Below, piece by piece: positions 16,012 to 24,161 of a stretch of DNA of 64,000 nt; position 1 is the first letter of the stretch; the number at the start of each line of letters is the position of its first letter. The position numbers and the translations under genes are program-made. The stretch is from an uncultured Lachnospiraceae bacterium (GTDB taxonomy: Bacteria > Bacillota > Clostridia > Lachnospirales > Lachnospiraceae): the NCBI GenBank assembly GCA_944383765.1, contig CALWQT010000001.1:1-64000 (forward strand), written 5' to 3'. Under the pieces are notes generated by a model. That model was not told where the DNA came from and made no database searches. It saw nothing but the letters and a program-made list of their open reading frames with translations.

Positions 16012-16899
16012 ATGGAATATTTTCTGAACCAGCTGGTCAATGGCTTGTGTCAGGGAGCAATTTATGCACTGATGGCCATTGGTTATTCCGTCATTGTGGG
16101 CGTGGTTGGAATGGTAACATTCACTTACGGCGAAATCATGATGATCGGAGCATTTTCAGCGTACTATATTTTTCAGGCTTTTGGAAATAATCTTCCATTG
16201 GCGATCCTGGCAGCATTTACCGGGTCTTTCGTAATTGGAATTATTGTATATAAACTTTGTTATGAGAAATTCTTTAATGCCCCAAGGCATATTTCTCTGT
16301 TATGTACCATTGGAATCAGTATGCTCATCAAGAATCTGGCGCAGATCGTATTTGGACCGGAAACAAAGCCGGTGCTGGATATTATTGAGAACAGGACATT
16401 TACCATTATGCTGGGCAGTGTACGTCTGGATATCAAACTGCTTCAGATCGTGGTAATCCTTCTGGTAATCGTGCTTGCCGGTACTCTTACCCTGTTCTTC
16501 AATAAAACAAAATGGGGAATTGCTTTACGGGCAGTCAGCCAGAACAAAGATGCGGCATATCTGATGGGCATCAACGTAAAGCGCACAGCGCTGATCGGAA
16601 ACTGCATTGGCTCCGGACTGGGAGGAGTAGCAGGAATCCTTCTGAGTATTTATTACTATTCCGTATCAGCAACCATGGGTGGAGCCTACAGTATGAAGGC
16701 ATTTGCAGCCAGTGTGCTGGGAGGACTGGTGGATATCCGTTTTTCCGCTCTGGGAGGATTGTGCATCGGTATTATTGAAAACCTTGGAATTGCAGTTTCG
16801 GCTGCCACGTTCCGTGACGTCTTTGCTTTCGGATTCCTGATTCTGGTTCTTTTGATCCGTCCTCAAGGATTTGTCAGCAAGAAAGGGGTGAGGGTATGA
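16012..16899 (+). CDS. LivH-type ABC importer permease
   Basis: A 295-residue inner-membrane permease with about eight hydrophobic segments. Typical LivH features are LVNGLCQGAIYALMAIGYS at the start, VGMVTFTYGEIMMIGAF, and the coupling-loop segment GIALRAVSQNKDAAYLMGIN that contacts the ATPase. It ends IRPQGFVSKKGVRV. AGGAGG sits eight bases before the ATG. The 113 bases upstream carry no clear promoter, so it is likely transcribed from the promoter at 14083. It overlaps livM by four bases. Confidence 0.92.
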   Translation: MEYFLNQLVNGLCQGAIYALMAIGYSVIVGVVGMVTFTYGEIMMIGAFSAYYIFQAFGNNLPLAILAAFTGSFVIGIIVYKLCYEKFFNAPRHISLLCTIGISMLIKNLAQIVFGPETKPVLDIIENRTFTIMLGSVRLDIKLLQIVVILLVIVLAGTLTLFFNKTKWGIALRAVSQNKDAAYLMGINVKRTALIGNCIGSGLGGVAGILLSIYYYSVSATMGGAYSMKAFAASVLGGLVDIRFSALGGLCIGIIENLGIAVSAATFRDVFAFGFLILVLLIRPQGFVSKKGVRV

Positions 16900-17894
16900 T
16901 GGAGAAGGCAAAAGACTTTTATGAAAAACACAAACTGATCGTTTATCTGATTCTGTTTGCTGTTTCTCTGGTGGTTCCGTTCGTGATTGAGCAGGCCCTG
17001 ATCCTGAGATATATCTGCACCATTATGATGTATGCCACACTGGCAGGTTCTTTGAATGTGATCAATGGATATAGCGGTCAGACTTGCCTGGGTCAGGCAG
17101 GGTTTTTCTGTATAGGAGCCTATACCTGTGCAGCATTGACAAAGAATTTTGGCGTTAGCTTCTGGATCGTGCTGCCACTTGCCGGTATTCTGGCAGCTCT
17201 GGTAGGACTGTTAGTCAGTCTGCCTACCCTGAAGCTCTCCGGTATTTATCTTTCCATTGTTACCCTGGGTGCGTCGGAAATCATCCGTATCATAGCCCAG
17301 ACATGGACTCCGGTGACAGGCGGAGCGCTGGGAATCAAGCAGATCCCCTATCCAAACCTGTTTGGCCTGGAACTGTTCCGGCCGAAATATTACTATTTCA
17401 TTTTCCTGATCATTGGAGTCCTGTTCCTTTTTATCACCAGCCGTGTGCTCCGTTCCCGTGTAGGAAGGGCATGGATGGCGATCCGTGAGGACCAGGTGGC
17501 AGCCAAATCTCTGGGAGTGGAGACCAGCCGCTGCAAATGTACAAACTTTATGTATGGAGCTTTCTGGGCAGGAATCATTGGAGCAGCTTATGCACCGTTT
17601 GTCAATTATATCGAATCTTCCCAGTTCACCACAGATACCGGTTTTAACGTGCTGGCCATGGTGGTGATCGGAGGACAGGGAACGCTGCTTGGACCGATCA
17701 TAGGGTCTGCGATTGTAACAATCCTGACAGAGACTCTGAGATTTCTGGAAAACTGGAGATATGTCATCTATGCCATCATCATTATCCTGATGATGTGGGT
17801 TCGTCCGCAAGGGCTTTTGGGAGCTTCTGATTCCATTCTGGCAGGTGGCAAGATCAGGCGGAAAGAAAAAGAACAGGGGGGTAAAAAGGCATGA
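16896..17894 (+). CDS. LivM-type ABC importer permease
   Basis: A 332-residue membrane permease, partner of LivH. Recognisable are the LivM core GYSGQTCLGQAGFFCIGAY and the coupling segment VGRAWMAIREDQVAAKSLGV with the EAA-like Gly. The family end LLGPIIGSAIVTILTETLR precedes a basic cytoplasmic tail. The start overlaps the LivH stop (ATGA); ATG at 16896 or 16899 both possible. It forms the channel with LivH and is coupled to the two ATPases encoded next. Confidence 0.92.
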   Translation: MMEKAKDFYEKHKLIVYLILFAVSLVVPFVIEQALILRYICTIMMYATLAGSLNVINGYSGQTCLGQAGFFCIGAYTCAALTKNFGVSFWIVLPLAGILAALVGLLVSLPTLKLSGIYLSIVTLGASEIIRIIAQTWTPVTGGALGIKQIPYPNLFGLELFRPKYYYFIFLIIGVLFLFITSRVLRSRVGRAWMAIREDQVAAKSLGVETSRCKCTNFMYGAFWAGIIGAAYAPFVNYIESSQFTTDTGFNVLAMVVIGGQGTLLGPIIGSAIVTILTETLRFLENWRYVIYAIIIILMMWVRPQGLLGASDSILAGGKIRRKEKEQGGKKA

Positions 17895-18712
17895 TTGATT
17901 TTTCTCAGATTGATACCAATGTCCCGATGTTGGAATCCAAAGGACTCTGTAAATATTTTGGCGGTCTGAAAGCAGTGGACAATGTAGATATGAAAATCAT
18001 GCCGGGAGATATCTTCGGCATTATAGGACCGAATGGAGCAGGAAAGACCACATTTTTTAACATGTGTACCGGAATGTATACCCCTACAAAAGGGAATGTA
18101 TATCTGATGGGAGAGGATGTGACCGGCCTGTCGGCAGAGCGGGTGGCAAGGAAAAAGATGGCCAGGACGTTTCAGAACCTGCAGCTGTTTAAATTTATGA
18201 GTGTTCTGGATAATGTAAAGATCGGCTGCCATATCGGTACTAAGACCAATATGGTAGACTCGATTTTTCATACGAAGCGGTATAAACAGGATGAAGAGTA
18301 TGTGGTACATAAAAGTGAAGAAATCCTGAGGGCAATTGGTTTATACGAATATCGTGATACGATGGCGGGAAATCTGGCTTATGGAATGCAGAGAAAAGTA
18401 GAAATTGCCAGGGCGCTGGCTCTGGAACCGTATATCCTCCTGTTAGATGAACCGGCGGCCGGTATGAATCCTCAGGAAAAAGAAGAACTGATGGAATTTA
18501 TCAAAATGCTGAATGATGGTGGTTATACCATAGCGGTCATTGAACATGACATGAAGTTTGTAATGAATTCCTGTAACAGGATTCTGGTGCTGAATTTTGG
18601 ACAAAAGATCTGTGAGGGAACTCCGGACCAGGTAAAAAGTGATAAACAGGTGCATGAAGCCTATTTCGGAAAAGGCATCATAGCGGGAGAGGCGGTGAAA
18701 GTCCATGGTTGA
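17891..18712 (+). CDS. LivG-type ABC importer ATPase
   Basis: A 273-residue cytoplasmic ATPase. Walker A GPNGAGKTT is near residue 50, the Q-loop lies in RTFQNLQLF and Walker B is in LLLDEPAAGMNP. The usual LSGG signature is replaced by LAYGMQRKVEIARAL (the LSYG type common in LivG). The switch His is in VIEHDMKFVM. It overlaps both neighbours (ATGA with LivM, eight bases with LivF) and energises the LivHM channel. Confidence 0.93.
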   Translation: MIDFSQIDTNVPMLESKGLCKYFGGLKAVDNVDMKIMPGDIFGIIGPNGAGKTTFFNMCTGMYTPTKGNVYLMGEDVTGLSAERVARKKMARTFQNLQLFKFMSVLDNVKIGCHIGTKTNMVDSIFHTKRYKQDEEYVVHKSEEILRAIGLYEYRDTMAGNLAYGMQRKVEIARALALEPYILLLDEPAAGMNPQEKEELMEFIKMLNDGGYTIAVIEHDMKFVMNSCNRILVLNFGQKICEGTPDQVKSDKQVHEAYFGKGIIAGEAVKVHG

Positions 18713-19436
18713 TGGAAAGAAAACAGTGCTGGAAATAGAAGATCTGTCCGTACATTACGGTTATATTTCTGCCCTGGACCATGTGAGCCTTCATGTAGAG
18801 CAGGGAGAAATCATTACTCTGATCGGTTCCAATGGGGCGGGAAAAACAACTACTCTGATGGCAGTGTCCGGTCTGGCGGCGAAAACCAATGGTACGATCC
18901 GGTTTAAAGGTCAGGATATCACAAAAACGGCTCCTGATAAGATTGTAAAGATGGGATTGTGCCATGTTCCGGAGGGACGGAAGATTTTTCCTGCTCTGTC
19001 AGTGTATGAAAACCTGATCGCAGGTTCTCTGGGAAATCCTGCTTTGAAAAAAGAAAGGATACAGGAATTGATCGAAGAACAGTTTAATCTGTTCCCCAGG
19101 CTGAAGGAAAGGATCGGGCAGGCGGGAGGAAGTTTATCCGGTGGCGAACAGCAGATGCTTGCTATTTCCAGAGGGCTTATGATGGACCCGGATATTGTGA
19201 TGCTGGATGAACCGTCTCTGGGATTGGCCCCTATTATTGTAGAGGATATTTTTGAATTGATCATGAAGATCAGAGATATGGGAAAGACCATATTGCTGAT
19301 CGAGCAGAATGCTTCTATGGCATTGTCCATCGCAGACAGAGGTTATGTTCTGGAAAACGGACGTATTATCATGGAAGGAAAAGGAAAAGAACTGCTGGTG
19401 AACCCGAAGGTAAAAGCAGCATATCTTGGAGCATAA
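18705..19436 (+). CDS. LivF-type ABC importer ATPase
   Basis: A 243-residue ATPase, the second nucleotide-binding subunit. Walker A is GSNGAGKTT, the Q-loop region is LCHVPEGRKIFPALSVYENL (the classic LivF signature), the ABC signature is SLSGGEQQMLAISRGL, and Walker B is VMLDEPSLGLAP. The switch region is LLIEQNASMALSIADRGYVLE. Its start lies inside the end of LivG. The desulfidase gene follows after only 14 bases, which places that enzyme in the transport operon. Confidence 0.93.
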   Translation: MVDGKKTVLEIEDLSVHYGYISALDHVSLHVEQGEIITLIGSNGAGKTTTLMAVSGLAAKTNGTIRFKGQDITKTAPDKIVKMGLCHVPEGRKIFPALSVYENLIAGSLGNPALKKERIQELIEEQFNLFPRLKERIGQAGGSLSGGEQQMLAISRGLMMDPDIVMLDEPSLGLAPIIVEDIFELIMKIRDMGKTILLIEQNASMALSIADRGYVLENGRIIMEGKGKELLVNPKVKAAYLGA

Positions 19437-20716
19437 AAGAGGGAGTACATATGGATAAGAAAATGTATGACAATTGTATCGCTATCTTGAAGAGTGAACT
19501 GGTACCAGCTATGGGCTGTACGGAGCCCATCGCCATTGCTTACGCAGCGGCAAAGGCGAGGGCGGTACTGGGCAAGCTGCCGGAGACCATTGTGGCCCGG
19601 TGCAGCGGAAATATCATTAAAAACGTAAAAGGAGTAACGGTACCTAATTCCGGCGGGCTGAAAGGCATTGATGTAGCGGCTATCCTGGGAGCAGTAGGAG
19701 GAAAGGAAGACCTGGAACTGGAAGTGATCAGCCAGGTAACGGAAGAAGACCGGCAGAAGACCAGGGAATTGCTGGATAAGGGTATCTGCAGCTGCGAACT
19801 GGAAGAGGGAGAGGAAAATCTGTATATCCGTATCTATATGACAGCAGGAGAGGACAGCTCCATGGTGGAGATCCGCTCCAAGCACAACCATATCTGTCGG
19901 ATCGAAAAGAACGGAGAAGTGGTGTTTTCCCAGGATGACCTGGTAAAGGAGATTTCAGGAGACCGTTCCCTGCTGACGGTAAAGAACATCCTGGAGTTTG
20001 CTGACAGCCTGAACCCGGAAGATGTGGAAGAAGTGCTGGGAAAACAGATCGACTGCAACCGTGCCATATCAGAAGAAGGAATGACGGGAAAATACGGAGC
20101 CAGTGTGGGAAAGACCCTGGTAGAGTGTGTGGGAGACGATGTGCGTACCAGGGCGAAAGCGGCAGCAGCGGCAGGTTCGGATGCGAGAATGGACGGATGC
20201 CCGATGCCGGTGGTGATCAACTCCGGAAGCGGAAACCAGGGAATGACCATCTGCCTGCCGATCCTGACCTATGCGGAGGAGATGAAAGTGCCCAGAGAGA
20301 AGCTTTTAAGGGCGCTGGCGCTGGCAAACCTGATCGCGGTGCATGAGAAGTATTATATCGGAAGCCTGTCCGCATACTGCGGAGCGACCTGCGCAGGGTG
20401 TGCGGCAGCCTGCGGAATCGCCTATCTGAAGGGGGCAGGTTATGAAGTGATCTCCCAGACGATCGTCAATGCCATTGCAGACATCGGCGGTATGGTATGC
20501 GACGGAGCGAAGCCGTCCTGTGCCGCTAAGATCGCCAGTGCAGTGGAAGCCGGTCTGATGGGATATGAGCTGGCAGTGAGAGGAAAAGGTTTCCATGACG
20601 GGGAAGGCCTGGTAGCAGGAGATGTGGAACAGACTATACAGAACCTGGGCCGTATGGGAAGAGAAGGAATGAAGAGCACGGACGTGGAAATCCTGAATAT
20701 CATGATCGGAAAATAA
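19436..20716 (+). repeat. 1,281-bp near-identical repeat, copy 1 (desulfidase gene and ribosome site)
   Basis: From AAAGAGGGAGTACATATGG to the stop codon, the DNA matches 24162-25442 with only two differences noticed by eye, both silent and within the first 60 bases of the gene. Flanking DNA on both sides is unrelated. Confidence 0.9.
19451..20716 (+). CDS. L-cysteine desulfidase / UPF0597 (CyuA-like) family enzyme, copy 1
   Basis: A 421-residue cytoplasmic enzyme of the serine dehydratase-like iron-sulfur group. The signatures are VPAMGCTEPIAIAYAAAKA at residue ~17, GCPMPVVINSGSGNQGMT in the middle, AYCGATCAGCAAACG and GGMVCDGAKPSC near the C terminus. The Cys residues in these three places correspond to the 4Fe-4S ligands and catalytic region of archaeal CdsB and E. 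coli CyuA, which break L-cysteine into pyruvate, ammonia and sulfide. The start follows GAGGGAG and is joined to LivF. A protein-identical second copy is 3.4 kb downstream. Substrate could also be another cysteine- or serine-like amino acid. Confidence 0.82.
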   Translation: MDKKMYDNCIAILKSELVPAMGCTEPIAIAYAAAKARAVLGKLPETIVARCSGNIIKNVKGVTVPNSGGLKGIDVAAILGAVGGKEDLELEVISQVTEEDRQKTRELLDKGICSCELEEGEENLYIRIYMTAGEDSSMVEIRSKHNHICRIEKNGEVVFSQDDLVKEISGDRSLLTVKNILEFADSLNPEDVEEVLGKQIDCNRAISEEGMTGKYGASVGKTLVECVGDDVRTRAKAAAAAGSDARMDGCPMPVVINSGSGNQGMTICLPILTYAEEMKVPREKLLRALALANLIAVHEKYYIGSLSAYCGATCAGCAAACGIAYLKGAGYEVISQTIVNAIADIGGMVCDGAKPSCAAKIASAVEAGLMGYELAVRGKGFHDGEGLVAGDVEQTIQNLGRMGREGMKSTDVEILNIMIGK

Positions 20717-20767
20717 AAGATAAGGTGTCTGACTGATAGAGAAATGCAGCGGAAAGGTGGAAAATCA

Positions 20768-21556
20768 ATGGAACTGGGGTTAAAAGGAAAGACTGCTGTA
20801 GTAACAGGAGGCAGTAAGGGCATTGGTTATGAGACGGCGAAGGCATTTCTGAAAGAAGGAGCAAAGGTAGCCATCTGTGCCAGAAACCGGAAGGAACTGG
20901 AACAGGCAGTGAAAGAACTTTCTGCCTGGGGGAAGGTCATAGGAGTGGAAGCGGATATGACTGTAGAAGAAGATGCAGGGCTTTTGGCGGAGAAAGCATG
21001 GAAAGAATTTGGCTCTTTAGACTGCTGGGTCAATAATGTGGGGGCGAGCTTCCCAAAAGAAGGGGAAGAATACGATGAAAAACAGATTGACCGGATTGTC
21101 CGCGTATGTTTTTCCAGTGTGATCTACGGGACTCAGGCAGCTTTCCGGTATATGAAAGATGCAGGAGGAGCCATTGTGAATGTGAGTTCCCTGGCGGCCA
21201 GGTGCGGCACCGTAGGCGCCAGTACTCTTTATGGCCCTCTGAAGGCAGCTGTGAACCGTCTGGCAGTCTCTTATGCCGGTGAATATGCAGCTTATGGAGT
21301 GCGGGTCAACAGCGTGATGCCGGGATTTACTATGACACCGGCAGTAGAAGCTACCATTGCTCCGGATTATCTGGAACGGAATGTGAAAGATACCCTGCTT
21401 CGGAGAGCGGCAAAACCGGAGGAGATTGCTGTTCCCATCGTATTTCTCTGCGGCAGCGGAGCTTCCTACATAACAGGTTCCTGTCTGGATGTGACAGGGG
21501 GACGGAGTATGGTGTTGAATCCGGAATATTCTTATGACCAAAAGAAAGGAAAATAA
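20768..21556 (+). CDS. Short-chain dehydrogenase/reductase
   Basis: A 262-residue classical SDR. The cofactor motif VVTGGSKGIG is at residues ~10-20, an NNVGA variant of the NNAG motif is near 90, and the catalytic Ser and YGPLK (Tyr-x3-Lys) are near 140-155. SVMPGFTMTP follows the catalytic site, and the family end is YITGSCLDVTGGRS. An Arg after the first strand (ARNRKE) suggests NADP preference. The start at 20768 follows AAAGGTGG. It lies 51 bases after the desulfidase and 15 before dhaK, so it is probably in the same operon and interconverts an alcohol and the keto compound used by DhaK/DhaL. Confidence 0.85.
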   Translation: MELGLKGKTAVVTGGSKGIGYETAKAFLKEGAKVAICARNRKELEQAVKELSAWGKVIGVEADMTVEEDAGLLAEKAWKEFGSLDCWVNNVGASFPKEGEEYDEKQIDRIVRVCFSSVIYGTQAAFRYMKDAGGAIVNVSSLAARCGTVGASTLYGPLKAAVNRLAVSYAGEYAAYGVRVNSVMPGFTMTPAVEATIAPDYLERNVKDTLLRRAAKPEEIAVPIVFLCGSGASYITGSCLDVTGGRSMVLNPEYSYDQKKGK

Positions 21557-21571
21557 TGGAGGGTTGATAGC

Positions 21572-22579
21572 ATGAAAAAATTAATGAACAAGGCAGAAGA
21601 CTTTGTTAAGGAAACCATGGAGGGGATTATCTGTGCTTATGGAGACAAAGTTAAACTGTTAAACGGAGATGAAAGAATCCTGGTAACCAATTATCCGGTC
21701 CAGAAAGGGAAAGTGGGAATCGTGACAGCAGGAGGAAGCGGGCATTTGCCGGTATTTTTGGGGTATGTAGGCCAGGGGCTGCTGGATGGCTGTGCAGTGG
21801 GAAACGTATTTGCGTCCCCTTCTGCCCAGAAAATGGCAGATATGATCACCGCCTGTGATTATGGCAGCGGAGTACTCTGTCTGTACGGAAACTACGGTGG
21901 AGACAATATGAATTTTGATATGGCTTGTGAGATGGTGGAGATGGATGATATCGAGACCAGGACGGTGAGGGTAAAAGACGACGTAGCCAGCAGCCCGGCA
22001 GAGACAAAGGAAAAACGCCGTGGTGTGGCAGGTATGGTATATGCCTTTAAAGTTGCCGGAGCTGCAGCGGAAAAAATGATGAATCTTGATGAAGTGGCAG
22101 GTGTAGCCCAGAAAGCACTGGACAATATCCGTACCATGGGTGTAGCGCTTACTCCCTGTATTGTACCTCAGGTAGGAGAACCTACCTTCCAGATTGCTGA
22201 TGATGAGATGGAAGTAGGTATGGGAATCCACGGAGAAAAGGGCATTGAAGTGACCAAGATGATGACAGCAGATGAGACAGCAGAAACACTGGTAAACCGT
22301 ATTCTGGAAGATATGCCGCTTCAGGAAGGTGATGAAGTGTCTGTCATGGTAAACGGTCTGGGTGCAACTCCTCTGGAAGAGCAACTGATTGTGTACCGCC
22401 GTGTTCATCAACTGCTGACAGAAAAAGGAATTCAGATTGTGATGCCCCATGTGGGAGAATATGCCACATCTATGGAGATGGCAGGGCTTTCGGTAACAAT
22501 CTTCAAATTAGACGAACAGTTGAAAGAACTTTTACTGGCTCCGGCAAAGACACCGTTCTACACCAATCTGAATAAATAG
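21572..22579 (+). CDS. dhaK: Dihydroxyacetone kinase subunit DhaK-like
   Basis: A 335-residue cytoplasmic protein with the DhaK fold. The substrate-binding GGSGHLP (GGSGHEP in the family) is near residue 57, and FASPSAQ and GNYGGDNMNFDMACE follow. The covalent hemiaminal His lies in GMGIHGEKGIE near residue 220, so keto-substrate binding is intact. DhaK binds dihydroxyacetone or other short ketoses (some members act on erythrulose) as a covalent adduct on this His. GGAGG precedes the start. It is followed by DhaL but no DhaM phosphotransferase subunit, so ATP rather than PTS may be the donor, or DhaM is elsewhere. Confidence 0.88.
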   Translation: MKKLMNKAEDFVKETMEGIICAYGDKVKLLNGDERILVTNYPVQKGKVGIVTAGGSGHLPVFLGYVGQGLLDGCAVGNVFASPSAQKMADMITACDYGSGVLCLYGNYGGDNMNFDMACEMVEMDDIETRTVRVKDDVASSPAETKEKRRGVAGMVYAFKVAGAAAEKMMNLDEVAGVAQKALDNIRTMGVALTPCIVPQVGEPTFQIADDEMEVGMGIHGEKGIEVTKMMTADETAETLVNRILEDMPLQEGDEVSVMVNGLGATPLEEQLIVYRRVHQLLTEKGIQIVMPHVGEYATSMEMAGLSVTIFKLDEQLKELLLAPAKTPFYTNLNK

Positions 22580-22592
22580 GGGGGAAATGGGA

Positions 22593-23195
22593 ATGAATGC
22601 AGCATCCGTGAAAAAAGGGATTGAAAAGATCAGCAGGAAAATGAATGAAAACAAAGACTATCTGATCCGTCTTGACCAGCAGAATGGGGACGGAGACCTG
22701 GGTGTGTCCATGAGTGAGGGATTCCAGGCTGTAGCAGACTATGTGGACAGCGCAGAGGAAACCGATCTGGGAAAACTGATGATGAAGGCGGGAAGCGTGT
22801 TTAATGAATCGGCGCCTTCCAGTCTTGGAACCATCATTTCCTTTGCGTTTATGGGTATGGCTAAGGAACTGAAAGGAAAAGAAGAGGTAGATGCTGCCGG
22901 ATTTGCGAAAGCAGCGAAGGCCGGTGTGCAGAAAATCATGGATAAAGCAGGGTCAAAACCTGGAGAGAAAACGATTCTGGATGCTCTTTGCCCTGCGGTA
23001 GAGGCACTGGAAAAAGCGGATAGCTTTGAGGAAGGCTTCCGGCTGGCAGCGCAGGCAGCAGCGGAAGGTTCAGAAGCTACCAAGACCATGAAATCCGTAC
23101 ATGGAAGGGCGGCTTATTATGGAGAAAAATCCATTGGCCTTCTGGACGGAGGTTCCGTGGTAGGAAGATTGATCTTCGAGGCTCTGGCGGAGTAA
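22593..23195 (+). CDS. dhaL: Dihydroxyacetone kinase subunit DhaL-like
   Basis: A 200-residue protein, the nucleotide-binding subunit. The magnesium-binding Asp triad is in LIRLDQQNGDGDLGVSMSEGF (split here: LDQQ, NGDGDLG, VSMSEGF). FNESAPSSLGT and the closing GRAAYYGEKSIGLLDGG (RASYLGERS type) complete the family pattern. AGGGGGG is eight bases before ATG 22593; the ATG at 22587 is too close to it. With DhaK it would transfer phosphate to the keto substrate. A terminator follows, so it is the last gene of the long operon starting at 14167. Confidence 0.87.
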   Translation: MNAASVKKGIEKISRKMNENKDYLIRLDQQNGDGDLGVSMSEGFQAVADYVDSAEETDLGKLMMKAGSVFNESAPSSLGTIISFAFMGMAKELKGKEEVDAAGFAKAAKAGVQKIMDKAGSKPGEKTILDALCPAVEALEKADSFEEGFRLAAQAAAEGSEATKTMKSVHGRAAYYGEKSIGLLDGGSVVGRLIFEALAE

Positions 23196-23231
23196 AAGAG
23201 ACCAGACTGCCGGAAGGATCAGGAGAAAATG

Positions 23232-23260
23232 AAAAACAGGACGGAAACGTCCTGTTTTTC
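23232..23260. terminator. Bidirectional intrinsic terminator
   Basis: AAAAACAGGACG-GAAA-CGTCCTGTTTTT is a perfect 12-bp stem with a GNRA-type loop. It ends the operon and the convergent GntR gene. Confidence 0.9.
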
Positions 23261-23280
23261 ATTTCTATAGCCGGGGAACA

Positions 23281-23925
23281 TCAGGCAGTGGTGATATCTT
23301 CAATATCGGCTTTCAGGATATTGACTGCCATTTTGATATTTCCCTGTTTTAAATAATCCACGATGGCAAAATGCAGGCTGGAAGGATCTACAAATACGGG
23401 GGATGCCCATTTGGAAATCCGCTCCTGGGCATAAAATCTGGTCTGGCTGATCAGAGCTTCCTTTAGTTTGTCGTAAGCAAAGGGGTTATGGTAATTGTCA
23501 AACAGAAGAAGGTGGAACTGAGAATTAAGATGCCAGTGTTCCGGAGCTGTCATGCCATGATGGGAAAGGTCAAGAGAATACAAGTGGTTTTCCAGCTTTT
23601 GAATGGATTCTTCTGTGATACAGGAAGAGAACCATTGCAGGTAAGTACATTCCATAACCTGCCGGAAAGCAATGATATTTTTCATATCTTCCATACTTAA
23701 AGCAGTGACTACATATCCTTTTTTAGGCATGCTGACCAGCATACGTTCGCTGCACAGCTGGATCAGTGCTTCGCGGATGGGAGCCCGGCTTACTGAATAT
23801 TGGTCCATCAGTTTTTTTTCATGGAGTACGGTGCCAGGCGGATAGACGCCGGTGACGATACTGTGGAACAGAGAATTGTGAATCTGTTCTTTCAGGTTTA
23901 AATCAGAATTGTTTATATCAATCAT
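23281..23925 (-). CDS. GntR-family regulator, FCD type, copy 2
   Basis: A 214-residue paralogue of the regulator at 13222-13866, aligned end to end without gaps. The winged helix (LHEKKLMDQYSVSRAPIREAL) and FCD domain are intact, and about three quarters of residues look identical; differences cluster in residues 20-35 and 120-140. The start at 23925 is preferred over one 39 bases upstream, because the upstream one falls in the promoter and copy 1 begins at the same residue. It is divergent from the second desulfidase gene. The two regulators may respond to different ligands or cross-regulate both loci. Confidence 0.87.
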   Translation of the reverse strand: MIDINNSDLNLKEQIHNSLFHSIVTGVYPPGTVLHEKKLMDQYSVSRAPIREALIQLCSERMLVSMPKKGYVVTALSMEDMKNIIAFRQVMECTYLQWFSSCITEESIQKLENHLYSLDLSHHGMTAPEHWHLNSQFHLLLFDNYHNPFAYDKLKEALISQTRFYAQERISKWASPVFVDPSSLHFAIVDYLKQGNIKMAVNILKADIEDITTA

Positions 23926-23959
23926 GGAATAGAAATCCTTTCTGTTATCAGCAAAAGTA

Positions 23960-23988
23960 ATCATATCATATCAATGTCCTAAAATCAA
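23960..23988 (-). promoter_or_regulatory. Promoter of GntR copy 2
   Basis: On the minus strand, TTGATT-17 nt-TATGAT, the same as copy 1, including the downstream TACTTTTG. The -10 region contains the overlapping repeat TGATATGATATGATTAC. Confidence 0.7.
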
Positions 23989-24057
23989 ATGAAATGTAAC
24001 ATATGGAGAAAAAAATGTTGGATTTTTCTGAATAAATTGGGAAAATAGATAATACAA

Positions 24058-24086
24058 TTGACTTTGAAATCTAAAATTGATATGAT
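24058..24086 (+). promoter_or_regulatory. Promoter of the second desulfidase gene
   Basis: TTGACT-17 nt-TATGAT with the same TTGACTTTGAA start and TGATATGATTA end as the operon promoter at 14083. It lies 90 bases upstream of the gene. Confidence 0.75.
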
Positions 24087-24161
24087 TAGGACAGAAAAAA
24101 GGAATGAAGACTGTCTGCCATAAAGTATGGTATAACGATCCGACAGGAACATTCAAAAAAG

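Noticed and set aside
14726-19436. Plain branched-chain amino acid transporter
   Set aside because: The family matches, but specificity in this family is broad and the flanking enzymes suggest another substrate, so no liv gene symbols were assigned.
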